Shown here: positions 16,643 through 25,506 of the stretch, piece by piece
How positions within the stretch are numbered: position 1 is the stretch's first letter
How the letters are laid out: every line of letters starts with the position of its first letter
Assembly (NCBI GenBank): GCA_900543485.1
Contig: UQRM01000007.1
Location: forward strand, 34,690-98,689
Reading direction: 5' to 3'
DNA length: 64,000 nucleotides
Origin: an uncultured Eubacterium sp.
GTDB taxonomy: Bacteria > Bacillota > Clostridia > Peptostreptococcales > Anaerovoracaceae
The notes under the pieces: generated by a model
What the model was told of the DNA's origin: nothing
What the model saw: only the letters and a program-made list of their open reading frames with translations
Databases searched by the model: none
Program-made: the position numbers and the translations under genes

Positions 16643-16790
16643 ATCCAGTTCTCCTTCTTCATATTTTTATTCTTTTTTACGATATTTTCATCACTTTTAT
16701 AATTATACACATATCAAGAATAATATTCAAGAATTAATTGGTCCGCTTTTGCCCTTCCCAACTGTAAATTTCGTATGATTTCCCGATCGA

Positions 16791-17369
16791 TCACATGGTT
16801 TTGAACATATCGCTCATGAGCTTCAGCGCGTCAGCAAAGCCCTGATGGTACGCCGCCTTGCCATACTCAGCTCCACTTTCCGTATTCATGAACAACGTCT
16901 CCTCTATGATATCCCATTGCCTGGCCGTGAACCTGCCTCCGTTGAGGCCGCCTTCCATATGACCCGTTTCTTCCCGCGCTTTTCTCCTGCCAGGCGTCTC
17001 TGCCGACAGCATCTTTTCCGGATCTGCCTTTTCTGCGTCTGCCGCTCCGTCATGCTCCTCCTCATTGAAACGCTTCTCGTATTCTCTGTCCATATTCCTG
17101 CAGAGCCGGAATCCTGTCAGCGCGCCCGCCTCAAAATACACATGATCATGGGCTCCCGCGAAATCCGATATCATATCCATCAGTTCATTGTCATTTCTGT
17201 CGATCCCCGGATATTTCCGTTCCAGCCCTGACAGAAAGCTATCATAAGAACCTTCCAGCTTTTCTTCGTAATCGTCTATGCTCTCGCCTTCCGAGTCAGT
17301 GCCGTATACAAGAAATGCCATGAGGTTCTCGATCTTTACCTTCTCAAACAATCCTTTAATTTCTGACAT
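16791..17369 (-). CDS. Hypothetical protein, divergent from the mini-XRE regulators
   Basis: 192 residues from the ATG at 17369, which has AGAGGAG 5 bases upstream. I do not recognise the family with certainty. It is acidic and mostly helical, with a polar, charged middle (about residues 105-145) that looks disordered. There is no signal peptide or membrane helix, so it is probably cytoplasmic. The C-terminal 50 residues (FTARQWDIIEETLF to the end) resemble a small helical bundle. Its promoter overlaps an operator sequence shared with the two XRE genes, so it is likely under their control. Confidence 0.7.
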   Translation of the reverse strand: MSEIKGLFEKVKIENLMAFLVYGTDSEGESIDDYEEKLEGSYDSFLSGLERKYPGIDRNDNELMDMISDFAGAHDHVYFEAGALTGFRLCRNMDREYEKRFNEEEHDGAADAEKADPEKMLSAETPGRRKAREETGHMEGGLNGGRFTARQWDIIEETLFMNTESGAEYGKAAYHQGFADALKLMSDMFKTM

Positions 17370-17420
17370 TACTGCTCCTCTTTCGAAAACTTCACAAAAA
17401 CATGCCATCGGTTTCATATA

Positions 17421-17471
17421 ATTATACTCGAATATTTATACATTTTCAATATCCGAGTATAAGTTTAAAAT
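17421..17471. promoter_or_regulatory. Divergent promoters with inverted CGAGTATA operators
   Basis: Minus promoter: TTGAAA (17444-17449), 17-base spacer, TATAAT (17421-17426). Plus promoter: TTTTCA (17443-17448), 17-base spacer, TAAAAT (17466-17471). TATACTCG (17423-17430) and CGAGTATA (17454-17461) form an inverted pair, one in each promoter. Confidence 0.65.
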
Positions 17472-17501
17472 TATTTTGAACATGATCGAAGGGGGAAAGA
17501 T

Positions 17502-17705
17502 ATGATAAGCTACGCACCACTGTTTAAAACGATGTCAGAAAAGAATATGTCTTCTTACGCTCTCTTTAAAAGCGGTTTCTCAAAAGCTACCTATTATTCT
17601 ATCCAGCAGGGAAACAGCGTCAGTACCAACACTATAAATCAGCTTTGCCGGATACTGGACTGTTCCGTCTCCGATGTGATGGAATACATCGATACAGATG
17701 AGTAA
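17502..17705 (+). CDS. Small Cro/C1-type (XRE) regulator, copy 1
   Basis: 67 residues that are almost entirely one helix-turn-helix domain: ATYYSIQQGNSVSTNT carries the recognition helix, followed by QLCRILDCSVSDVMEY. This resembles YozG-type mini-regulators. AGGGGG lies upstream. About two thirds of its residues match copy 2 downstream, so the pair arose by tandem duplication. It probably binds the CGAGTATA sites. Confidence 0.85.
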   Translation: MISYAPLFKTMSEKNMSSYALFKSGFSKATYYSIQQGNSVSTNTINQLCRILDCSVSDVMEYIDTDE

Positions 17706-17741
17706 CGTCCGCATCATGATATGTGCGTATTTTAGCACATG

Positions 17742-17768
17742 TTTGATTTCCGAGTATACGGGTACAAT
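17742..17768 (+). promoter_or_regulatory. Promoter of XRE copy 2 with a CGAGTATA operator
   Basis: TTTGAT (17742-17747) and TACAAT (17763-17768) flank CGAGTATA (17751-17758), the same octamer as in the divergent promoter region. Confidence 0.55.
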
Positions 17769-17789
17769 AGACATGTGAGGTGCACAGAT

Positions 17790-18056
17790 ATGATAAGTTA
17801 CGAACCCCTTTTCAAAACGATGCGCGAAAAGAATGTCAGCTCATATGAGCTGGCGAAACGCGGTTTCCCGCGGTCTACTTACTATTCCATCAAACGAGGA
17901 AACAGCATTACCACTAACACGGTCTGCCAGCTTTGCTCCATCCTCCAATGCGGCGTATCAGACATAATAGAATATGTCTACGATCCTGAAGAAGAGGATG
18001 CTGGAAAGCCCGGCGCAGTGGAAAAAAATAAAGAAAGCACAAACGATAACAGATAA
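17790..18056 (+). CDS. Small Cro/C1-type (XRE) regulator, copy 2
   Basis: 88 residues from the ATG at 17790; the frame extends further upstream but the homology with copy 1 starts here (MISYEPLFKTM). The XRE helix-turn-helix is followed by an acidic, then polar tail of about 25 residues that copy 1 lacks. The gene has its own promoter and ends at a strong terminator. Confidence 0.85.
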   Translation: MISYEPLFKTMREKNVSSYELAKRGFPRSTYYSIKRGNSITTNTVCQLCSILQCGVSDIIEYVYDPEEEDAGKPGAVEKNKESTNDNR

Positions 18057-18063
18057 CAACAAA

Positions 18064-18104
18064 AGAGAGCAGTTCTGAAAAGTTGACCTGCTCTCTTCGT
18101 TTTT
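18064..18104 (+). terminator. Terminator after XRE copy 2
   Basis: AGAGAGCAG/CTGCTCTCT arms (18064-18096) are followed by TCGTTTTT. Confidence 0.85.
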
Positions 18105-18169
18105 CCTGTACTTTTCTCAGATTACTTTGCTGATTTTGCACCATATACGCCTGTCACCGCTTAAAACAT

Positions 18170-18198
18170 TTGCAGTATTTTTCCCACAGTTCTACAAT
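18170..18198 (+). promoter_or_regulatory. Promoter of the DUF3311-symporter-amidohydrolase operon
   Basis: TTGCAG (18170-18175) and TACAAT (18193-18198) have a 17-base spacer, with AGGAGG and the first start codon about 50 bases downstream. Confidence 0.6.
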
Positions 18199-18253
18199 AT
18201 ATGAAGACAGTTGACGACATATCATCATTTATCACCAAGGAGGTTTTATCACA

Positions 18254-18487
18254 ATGAAAGAAAAAAAGATGAAAAGCTGGGTCATGGTAAGGCCCCGCAA
18301 GCCGAAAGAGTGGATAATCTTCGCTCTGATGGTGGCGAGTCTTCTGTTCACCATCTCACCTGTCGTAAATATTTTCAACAAGCCGATCTTGTTCCTGGGC
18401 CTGCCTCTGATGCTCTGGATGGCCATAGGTGCGCTTCTGGTAGTCATCATCGTATTGACTGTCGCTTACAGATGGGGGGTTCACTGA
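18254..18487 (+). CDS. Small membrane protein, DUF3311-like
   Basis: 77 residues with a basic N-terminus and two hydrophobic helices (about residues 22-42 and 46-70). Small DUF3311 proteins of this size sit directly before SSS-family symporter genes in many bacteria (YhjC/YhjB in Bacillus), and here the symporter starts one base after the stop. It is therefore likely an accessory subunit of that transporter. Confidence 0.8.
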   Translation: MKEKKMKSWVMVRPRKPKEWIIFALMVASLLFTISPVVNIFNKPILFLGLPLMLWMAIGALLVVIIVLTVAYRWGVH

Positions 18488-18488
18488 T

Positions 18489-20000
18489 ATGGATTTCCTG
18501 ACTTCATGGGGACCGTTCATCATCACGATAATGTATACCGTGATCGCCTGCATCCTCGGCTACAGCGCCAAAGGGAAGCTTGATATGAACAAAGTGGAAA
18601 ACTGGTCATCTTCAGGGAATACCATGGGGATAATCGTCATGATATTCCTGACAGGAGCCGGGAATGTGAGCTCTTACACTTTTCTCGGGGCTCCCGGCTG
18701 GGGCTATAGCAGAGGGGTAGCATGTCTGTATGTGGTCATCTATATGGCTTTCATGGTGTACGCCTGTTATCTCATGTCCCCAAGAGTGACCAGACTTGCT
18801 CTCAAAAGCGGGTACAGGACACAGGCTGAAGGCATCGGCGCCAGGTTCGAATCACCGTTTCTCCGTATACTCTGCGGTGTCGTCGGAGCCTTTGCCGTCA
18901 TAGGCAACTCTCTCGTCCAGGTCATCGGATCAGGTAATATACTGTATGTAATGAGCCATGGCACTATCCCGCTGTGGCTGGGAGAACTGATCATCGTCTC
19001 AGCCATCGCATTTTATGTATATAAAAGCGGTCTGAGAGCCATTGGCTGGACCAACGTCCTCCAGGGCGTACTGATGTTCTGCCTTTCCATAATGGTAGGT
19101 CTTTTCGTCGTCTATACTGCCATGGGAGATCTTGACATCGCCGAAGCTTTCAGGACGCTCCAGGAGACCTCACCCCAATATCTGACATTGCCGGGCGCGA
19201 TGGACAATTTCCCTCCGATATACTGGACCACTTCAATACTCATCAGTATCTTCTCCTTCTGGCCTCAATTCTGGGTATGGGCTTCCGGAGCAAAGGACGA
19301 AGACACCGCCAGGAAGCAGTACCTTTACGTTCCGGTCTTTTACTTCGTCATGATCCCGATGATGATAGTGGGCTTGGTATGTGTGTTCGCATATACGGAT
19401 TTTAACGGGGAATCCACCGATCAGGTAGCGCTCCAGTACTGCCTCGATAATCTGCCATGGTGGCTCACAGGCCTTCTGGGAGCGGGGATCCTTGCCGCAT
19501 CCCAATCATCTGCCGAGCCGCAGTTCCACACCAGCACATTCACGCTGACCCACGATGTCATCGCTCCGGCGGCGAAGCTGTCTCCGGAAAAAGAGGGAAA
19601 ACTCCAGAGAAAATTGCTGCTGGTAGTCATTTTTCTCATCGCCTTCCCTCTTTCAGTGACGAATCCGGGTGAGCTGGTCAACATACTTCTCGTATGTTAT
19701 GGCTTCATAGGCCAGTTATTTCCTTGTATGCTGGGCGTATTGTGCTGGCCGAGAGCTACTAAGGCCGGAGCTGTCGCAGGCCTTGCCTCAGGCGTATTCG
19801 TAGTGGCTATCTTCAATATCATATGGCCTAATCCGTTATACATCCATGCAGGGATATGGGGTCTGATGGTCAATATCCCAATATTCATCATCGTGAGCCT
19901 TGTCACAAAGCCGGCCTCTGAAGAAACTCTGAGAAAATTCTTCCCTGACTATATCATGGATCAGCTGTACGAAGAATCGGAAGCCGCAGAAGAGGCATGA
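18489..20000 (+). CDS. Sodium:solute symporter (SSS family)
   Basis: 503 residues with 12-13 hydrophobic segments. SSS signatures include NTMGIIVMIFLTGAGNVSSYT near the N-terminus, YKSGLRAIGWTNVLQG in the middle and AGILAASQSSAEPQF in the core, where Na+ site residues of the family lie. It imports an organic solute together with Na+. The next gene is an amidohydrolase 48 bases downstream, suggesting that the imported compound is hydrolysed inside the cell. Confidence 0.92.
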   Translation: MDFLTSWGPFIITIMYTVIACILGYSAKGKLDMNKVENWSSSGNTMGIIVMIFLTGAGNVSSYTFLGAPGWGYSRGVACLYVVIYMAFMVYACYLMSPRVTRLALKSGYRTQAEGIGARFESPFLRILCGVVGAFAVIGNSLVQVIGSGNILYVMSHGTIPLWLGELIIVSAIAFYVYKSGLRAIGWTNVLQGVLMFCLSIMVGLFVVYTAMGDLDIAEAFRTLQETSPQYLTLPGAMDNFPPIYWTTSILISIFSFWPQFWVWASGAKDEDTARKQYLYVPVFYFVMIPMMIVGLVCVFAYTDFNGESTDQVALQYCLDNLPWWLTGLLGAGILAASQSSAEPQFHTSTFTLTHDVIAPAAKLSPEKEGKLQRKLLLVVIFLIAFPLSVTNPGELVNILLVCYGFIGQLFPCMLGVLCWPRATKAGAVAGLASGVFVVAIFNIIWPNPLYIHAGIWGLMVNIPIFIIVSLVTKPASEETLRKFFPDYIMDQLYEESEAAEEA

Positions 20001-20047
20001 AGCCACGAGCCGCATCATATCAAATGCAAGAAAGGAGGCATGAAAAT

Positions 20048-21676
20048 ATGAACAGATCTCTTTCATTATACGCGGACATGATATTCAAAAATGGCATCGT
20101 AGTGACCGTCGACTCCGCAAACTCACTGTGTGAGGCTGTCGCCGTAAAGGGCAACAGAATAGTATACGTCGGCGACAACGCCGGAGTGGAAATGTGGCTG
20201 GGTCCTGATACCAGCGTCATTGATCTGGCCGGAAGAGCTCTTCTTCCCGGATTCATAGATTCTCACATGCATCTGGGAATGACAGGTCAGAACGCAGCCG
20301 TCATAATCGATTGTAACAGCAATAAAGTCACTTCCATAAGCCAGATCCAGCAAAAGATCCGTGAAGCTGCCGCAAAGGCGCCCAAAGGTGCATGGATAAA
20401 AGCGACAGGCTATGAACAGAGCAAACTCAAGGAGGGCAGACATCCGACAAGAGATGAATTGGATGAAGCCGCTCCCAATAACCCTGTCCAGCTCACGAGA
20501 TGCTGCCTTCACATGGGCGTCTACAACACTCTTGCTCTCAAGGCCGGAGGGATCACGGGTCCTGAGATGTTCGCTCCCGGAGAAGTGGTAGTGGATGAAA
20601 ACGGCCGCATGACAGGACTTCTTAAAGAAACGGCATGCACCTACATGTGGGACAAAGTGATATATACGAAAGATGAATATCTCAGATCATTCAAGGCTGC
20701 CAACGATATTCTCCTGAGTTACGGAGTCACAAGCATGCACGACGGCAGCTTCTATGGAGAGGAAACCATAGGTCTGTATCAGGACGCCTGCAGAAACGGC
20801 ATCATCAAAGTCCGCATGTACAACCTTCTGTATCATGCCTATGGAAAGAAGAAAACTATCGAATGGGTCAACGACTTCATTTCCACGGGGATACACGGAG
20901 GCCTCGGTGACGACCACTTCAGGCTCGGACACGTAAAGATCCTGATAGACGGAAGTACCAGCGGTCCTTCCTGCGCCACGAGCCAGCCTTACAGCCACGA
21001 CCCTGCTCTCAAGGGTATACAGCTTTACACACAGGAAGAGGCTGACGATATAATAATAAAGGCCCACAATGCCGGCTTCAATGTTTCCGCCCATGCTGTA
21101 GGCGATGTAGCAGTCGATGTGATACTGACCGCCATCGAACGAGCCATGGCGCAAAATCCGCGTCCATGCAGACACAGGATAGAGCATTGCGGCATCATCA
21201 ACGAAAATCTGCTTTCAAGAATAAAAAAAGCAAGCATCGTACCTGTCCCGAACCCCGGATTTTTCAATGAAAACGCCGAGATATATGTCAAATATTACGG
21301 AGACAGAGTGAACTGGATGTTCCCTCTGAGGGCATATCTGGACAATGGTATCACAGCTGCTCTGGGATCTGATTCTCCGGTCATAGAAGCAGATCCGATG
21401 ATAGGCTTATACGGAGCTCTGACACGGGCCGATAAATGCAGCGGTATCGTTGCCGGAAAAGATCAGAGGATCGGTATCATGGATGCCATCAGGATGTATA
21501 CCTACAATGGTGCTTACGCCTCTTTGGAGGAAAAGATCAAGGGAAGCATCGAACCGGGCAAGCTGGCGGATCTTGTGATCCTCTCAGAGAATATCCTGGA
21601 CACTCCTGTAGAGGAGCTGAAATCATTAAAGGCTGATATGACGGTGATCGACGGTCAGATCGTCTATGAACGATGA
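20048..21676 (+). CDS. Amidohydrolase family protein (YtcJ-like, Amidohydro_3)
   Basis: 542 residues from the ATG at 20048, which follows AGAAAGGAGG by 9 bases. Metal-binding HxH is seen in FIDSHMHLGMTG, further His in FNVSAHAVGDVAVD and CRHRIEHCGI, and the catalytic Asp in ALGSDSPVIEADP. The C-terminal GSIEPGKLADLVILS closes the composite beta-sandwich typical of the family. It is the third gene of the transporter operon. A second protein of the same family lies at 54395-56071, next to a different type of permease. The substrate is unknown. Confidence 0.92.
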   Translation: MNRSLSLYADMIFKNGIVVTVDSANSLCEAVAVKGNRIVYVGDNAGVEMWLGPDTSVIDLAGRALLPGFIDSHMHLGMTGQNAAVIIDCNSNKVTSISQIQQKIREAAAKAPKGAWIKATGYEQSKLKEGRHPTRDELDEAAPNNPVQLTRCCLHMGVYNTLALKAGGITGPEMFAPGEVVVDENGRMTGLLKETACTYMWDKVIYTKDEYLRSFKAANDILLSYGVTSMHDGSFYGEETIGLYQDACRNGIIKVRMYNLLYHAYGKKKTIEWVNDFISTGIHGGLGDDHFRLGHVKILIDGSTSGPSCATSQPYSHDPALKGIQLYTQEEADDIIIKAHNAGFNVSAHAVGDVAVDVILTAIERAMAQNPRPCRHRIEHCGIINENLLSRIKKASIVPVPNPGFFNENAEIYVKYYGDRVNWMFPLRAYLDNGITAALGSDSPVIEADPMIGLYGALTRADKCSGIVAGKDQRIGIMDAIRMYTYNGAYASLEEKIKGSIEPGKLADLVILSENILDTPVEELKSLKADMTVIDGQIVYER

Positions 21677-21703
21677 GGCAATACGAATGATATCATGCAA
21701 CTG

Positions 21704-21757
21704 AAAACGGGGCTGTCGCATTAACGGAAAGTAACTGTTAATGCGGCGGCCCCGTTT
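21704..21757 (+). terminator. Terminator-like hairpin after the amidohydrolase gene
   Basis: AAACGGGGC and GCCCCGTTT arms enclose a second stem CGCATTAAC/GTTAATGCG. The T-run is short. Confidence 0.7.
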
Positions 21758-21780
21758 CGATACGGATTGTCGGCTGCAAG

Positions 21781-22040
21781 ATCCTGTTATCGCTTCATCA
21801 AGAAATGCCTATAACAGAGGATTTTGCTTCCCAATAGGCATAATGCCCATTGTATTTCAAAGCCTTCTGATGACGAAATAATAAAAAATCAGTTTCAGAT
21901 GCTGTTTTAGGCATATTTCGGATAGGTTCCGTTGATTTTATGCCAAAATGTCGAGTATTTTATGGATTTTAGGCATTTTGCACCATCTGTGAACATCACT
22001 CGACCGTAATTTATGCCTATTGCGCATCGATAACAGATCC
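21781..22040. repeat. Structured non-coding element with imperfect inverted ends and repeated ATGCCT/AGGCAT motifs
   Basis: The ends read ATCCTGTTATCG (21781) and CGATAACAGATCC (to 22040), an imperfect inverted pair. Inside, six ATGCC or AGGCAT motifs occur. CAATAGGCATAA near 21833 is the exact reverse complement of TTATGCCTATTG near 22012. The region is AT-rich, has no plausible gene and could fold on itself. It may be a MITE-like element or a structured RNA. The rest of the 420-base gap (21757-22099) holds nothing else I can name. Confidence 0.5.
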
Positions 22041-22099
22041 ATTTTAGCATTCCCGTCGTGACGGCTTCTTTTTCTGCATGGCTTTAACGTTCCTGTAGA

Positions 22100-23722
22100 T
22101 CACGCTTCAGCCGCAGCGTTATCATCTTCCAATGGTTTCTGCACCTTCTTTATCACTACCAATACGGCGATAAGGATGATGAGTCCCACCGGCAAGGATA
22201 TCCACGCGCTTCTTGTGAATCCGGCTACGATATATGTAACAAAGGATATCGATGCTACTGTCAGGGCGTACGGCAGCTGAGTCACTACGTGAGCCATATG
22301 ATTACATCTGGAACCGGCGCTGGACATGATAGTGGTATCCGAGATCGGCGAACAGTGATCTCCGCACACGGCTCCCGCCATGCAGGCCGATATGGATATT
22401 ATCATCAGCTGCGGATCGCTTCCCTGGAACACTTCCACGACGATAGGTATCAGTATCCCGAAGGTTCCCCAGGATGTGCCTGACGCGAATGACAGGCCGC
22501 ATCCGATGGCGAATATGATAGCCGGGAGCAGGCTCATGAAGGATCCGGCCACAGATTCGGTAGCTGTCGATACAAACACAGCCAGCCCGAGGCTGTCGGT
22601 CATAGCTTTAAGAGTCCAGGCCAGCGTAAGAATGAGGATAGGCGCTACCATGGCCTTGAAGCCCTCCGGCACGCAGTCCATGCTTTCCTTGAAGGTCAGC
22701 ACACCTCTTGCCACATATATGATAACTATCACGATGAGCGCGAACACACTGCCCAGAGACAGCCCCACAGAAGCGTCACACTGGGAGAAGGACTGGACAA
22801 AGCTGGTGCCGCTGAAAAATCCCCCTGTATATATCATTCCTACTATGCATGCGATGATCAGTATTATGATAGGGAACACCAGATCTATGACCTTACCCTC
22901 GCGCTTTCCTTTCTTCTCTTCCGCAGAAAAGTCCGCGGCCTGGTCTCCCTTGGACTCCTGTATCTTATTGGCATACTCCCTCATCTTGCCATAATCGAAT
23001 TTCATCCCCACGATGAGGAACATCATAGCGATAGTGAGTAGAGCGTAAAAATTGAATGGAATGGCCTGGATGAACAGAGTGAACCCGTTCTCGCCTTCCA
23101 CAAAGCCGGTTACGGCTGCCGCCCAGGAAGATATAGGCGCGATGATGCAGACGGGAGCTGCCGTCGAATCTATCAGATAAGCCAGCTTCGTCCTGGGTAC
23201 GCCGTTAGCTTCCGCCAGCGGCGACATAACGCTCCCTACGGTGAGACAATTGAAATAATCGTCTACGAAAATCAGTATCCCCAGAACTATGGTAGCGAAC
23301 TGCGCGCCCATCTTCGTCTTTATCCTGTGACTGGCCCAGGCGCCGAAAGCCTTCGATCCGCCTGATTTGTTCAGCAACGCTACGATGACGCCCAGTATCA
23401 CCAGGAATACCAGTATACCTACGTTATAGGAATCCGACAGCGACGCGATTATCCCGTCGCTTATGACATGGGTCATAGTCCCTTCAAAGTTTCCGGCATA
23501 AATGACTCCACCGATCACCACGCCGATGAAAAGCGAGCTGTATACCTCCTTAGTGATTATAGCCAGCAATATAGCCGCTATAGGTGGCAATGCCGCCCAT
23601 GCCGTAGCGTACAGCGCCGGTTCCCCGGCTCCATCCTCTGCAAAAGCCAGCAGAGGAAAGGCCATTACCAGCAGAGCTGCTATCATGATAACTCTGAAAG
23701 CTCTGCTTTTAACCTTCTCCAT
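22100..23722 (-). CDS. lysW: NhaC-family transporter, likely lysine transporter LysW
   Basis: 540 residues. An N-terminal hydrophobic segment resembles a signal peptide (ending near LLAFAEDG), followed by about 12 membrane helices. NhaC features include FVDDYFNCLTVGSVMSPL and the SFASGTSWGTFGILIPI and GAVCGDHCSPISDTTIMSS motifs. NhaC proteins exchange Na+ for H+ or organic ions. The lysine riboswitch directly upstream indicates lysine, as in the LysW subgroup described for lysine regulons. ATG 23722 follows GGAGGGA. Lysine specificity is inferred from the regulation. Confidence 0.88.
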   Translation of the reverse strand: MEKVKSRAFRVIMIAALLVMAFPLLAFAEDGAGEPALYATAWAALPPIAAILLAIITKEVYSSLFIGVVIGGVIYAGNFEGTMTHVISDGIIASLSDSYNVGILVFLVILGVIVALLNKSGGSKAFGAWASHRIKTKMGAQFATIVLGILIFVDDYFNCLTVGSVMSPLAEANGVPRTKLAYLIDSTAAPVCIIAPISSWAAAVTGFVEGENGFTLFIQAIPFNFYALLTIAMMFLIVGMKFDYGKMREYANKIQESKGDQAADFSAEEKKGKREGKVIDLVFPIIILIIACIVGMIYTGGFFSGTSFVQSFSQCDASVGLSLGSVFALIVIVIIYVARGVLTFKESMDCVPEGFKAMVAPILILTLAWTLKAMTDSLGLAVFVSTATESVAGSFMSLLPAIIFAIGCGLSFASGTSWGTFGILIPIVVEVFQGSDPQLMIISISACMAGAVCGDHCSPISDTTIMSSAGSRCNHMAHVVTQLPYALTVASISFVTYIVAGFTRSAWISLPVGLIILIAVLVVIKKVQKPLEDDNAAAEA

Positions 23723-23778
23723 TTTATCCCTCCGATTTTACTTCATATATTAGTGTGATAACGTCTCTTCCTTCAAAA

Positions 23779-23825
23779 TATGAAAAAACGCCATGGACAC
23801 TATCGAAACAGCATCCATGGCGTTT
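23779..23825 (-). terminator. Expression-platform terminator of the lysine riboswitch
   Basis: A perfect AAACGCCATGGA/TCCATGGCGTTT stem (23786-23825) is followed by a T-run on the minus strand. Its loop carries TCGATAGTG, which can instead pair with CACTATCGA in the 3' strand of aptamer helix P1, giving a mutually exclusive antiterminator. Confidence 0.85.
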
Positions 23826-23837
23826 GCTCCGCGTTTC

Positions 23838-24018
23838 CGCTATATCGATAGTGCTCCACTTAATGTGACAGTACGCCGCATATTTTACGGCGTCCCAGGA
23901 GCTGCGCGGGGCGCGTAAGCTCCTTCGGCGAAATTTCCTTTCACCTCCACGGTATCCCGGCTTCCCTCTGCCGGACCGTGAAGGCTACTGATAAATCCCG
24001 CGCCTCTATCCGATAGTA
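23838..24018 (-). promoter_or_regulatory. Lysine riboswitch (L box)
   Basis: On the minus strand, in order: GATAGAGGCGCG, ATCAGTAG, GAAAGG, TCGCCGAAG, TCCTGGGACG, ACTGTCAC and TGGAGCACTATC. These are the conserved core blocks of the L-box aptamer. It lies between rplQ and lysW and should switch off lysW when lysine is high. No terminator separates it from rplQ, so transcription may arrive by read-through from the ribosomal operon. Confidence 0.9.
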
Positions 24019-24038
24019 TTATTTTTTATGCGTCTGTC

Positions 24039-24380
24039 CTAAACCAGTTCCAGGAACGCCATCTCGGCGTTATCTCCCTGCCTAGGTCCGAGTTTAAGGA
24101 TCCTCGTGTAGCCGCCCTGTCTGTCCTCGTATTTCGGTGCGATCTCATCGAACAACTTGGCTACAACGGCTTCATCGTATACATATGCCAACACCTGTCT
24201 CCTGGCGTGAAGATCGCCGCGCTTCGCAAGTGTTATCATCTTTTCTGCCTGTCTTCTGGCTTCTTTAGCTCTCGTATCAGTCGTCATGATCCTGCCCTCC
24301 CTGAAAAGGTCGGTAACAAGATTTCTCAGCATAGCTTTTCTGTGAGCTGAAGATCTGCCTAATTTTCTATATCCTGGCAT
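24039..24380 (-). CDS. rplQ: 50S ribosomal protein L17
   Basis: 113 residues, full length. Starts with [21 protein letters not shown], the diagnostic L17 opening (here shown as region only). It is the last gene of the ribosomal operon, after rpoA, and the lysine riboswitch begins about 20 bases after its stop. Confidence 0.97.
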   Translation of the reverse strand: MPGYRKLGRSSAHRKAMLRNLVTDLFREGRIMTTDTRAKEARRQAEKMITLAKRGDLHARRQVLAYVYDEAVVAKLFDEIAPKYEDRQGGYTRILKLGPRQGDNAEMAFLELV

Positions 24381-24407
24381 CGCTGTTTCCTCCTGTATTA
24401 TTTATTC

Positions 24408-25355
24408 TTATTCGTCACTCTGTCTGAGACTCAGCCCCAGCTCCTCGAGTTTATGTTTTACCTCGTCGAGAGATTTCTTTCCGAGGTTCCTTACCTTCAT
24501 CATGTCCTCCTCACTCCTCTGAGTAAGCTCTTCTACCGTATTGATAGCAGCTCTCTTGAGGCAGTTGAAGGACCTTACCGAAAGTTCCAGCTCTTCGATG
24601 GTCATTTCGAGAGCCTTTTCCTTCTGGTTTTCTTCTTTTTCCACCATGATCTCCATGCTCTCAGTGGAATCGGTAAGCTCAACAAACAGGTTCAGATGCT
24701 CCTGCATTATCTTGGCACCTATGGACACGCCTTCACTAGGGGTGATGGAGCCATCGGTCCATATTTCCAGTATAAGCTTGTCGTAATCCGTCACCTGACC
24801 TACTCTAGTGTTCTCCACCGTGAAATTCACCTTTCTTACAGGCGTATAGATGGAATCAGTAGGGATGACCGAAATCGGTGTGTTCTCGTCTTTGTTCATC
24901 TCCGCAGGAACATATCCTCTTCCCCTGGCCAGATTGATCTCCATTATGAGTGTAGCATTTTCCTCGAGAGTCGCTATATGAAGATCCTGGTTGAATATCT
25001 CCACATCCGCGTCTCCCAGGATGTCAGCCGCAGTGACCTCCTTAGGCCCTATAGCATTTATCAGCACTCTCTTGGTATTTTCTCCGTTGAGCTTTATCGC
25101 CAATTTTTTGAGATTCAATATGATCTCGGTAACGTCCTCTTTGACGCCCGGAATGGTCGAAAACTCGTGAAGGATACCGTCGATCTTAACGGAAGTAACG
25201 GCAACACCTGGCAATGAGCTCAGAAGAATTCTTCTCAGGCTGTTCCCTAAAGTAGTACCATATCCTCTTTCAAGAGGCTCTACCACAAATTTTCCGTAAT
25301 TGGGATCTTCGTCTGAAAATATGCATTCGATTGTCGGTTTTTCGATTTCTATCAC
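24408..25355 (-). CDS. rpoA: RNA polymerase alpha subunit
   Basis: 315 residues. The N-terminal domain used for dimerisation shows [21 protein letters not shown]. After a Lys/Glu-rich linker near residue 230, the C-terminal DNA- and activator-binding domain shows [17 protein letters not shown] and [14 protein letters not shown]. The start codon is GTG, with AAGGAGGG upstream. It sits between rpsD and rplQ as in other Bacillota. Confidence 0.97.
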   Translation of the reverse strand: MIEIEKPTIECIFSDEDPNYGKFVVEPLERGYGTTLGNSLRRILLSSLPGVAVTSVKIDGILHEFSTIPGVKEDVTEIILNLKKLAIKLNGENTKRVLINAIGPKEVTAADILGDADVEIFNQDLHIATLEENATLIMEINLARGRGYVPAEMNKDENTPISVIPTDSIYTPVRKVNFTVENTRVGQVTDYDKLILEIWTDGSITPSEGVSIGAKIMQEHLNLFVELTDSTESMEIMVEKEENQKEKALEMTIEELELSVRSFNCLKRAAINTVEELTQRSEEDMMKVRNLGKKSLDEVKHKLEELGLSLRQSDE

Positions 25356-25506
25356 TCAAAACCCTCCTTTTTCATTCAAAACGATAACTTATCGCTACCT
25401 GAACTATCGCAGATCCGGTCCGGACCGAAACCCGCGTCAGCCTTCTGTCAGGATCAGAAGAGCAGAAATCCGCGCGATAACTGCCTTCCGTCTCCTGGCA
25501 AAGAGA

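Noticed and set aside
21781..22040. CRISPR array
   Set aside because: The repeated ATGCC/AGGCAT words are too short, alternate in orientation and have irregular spacing.
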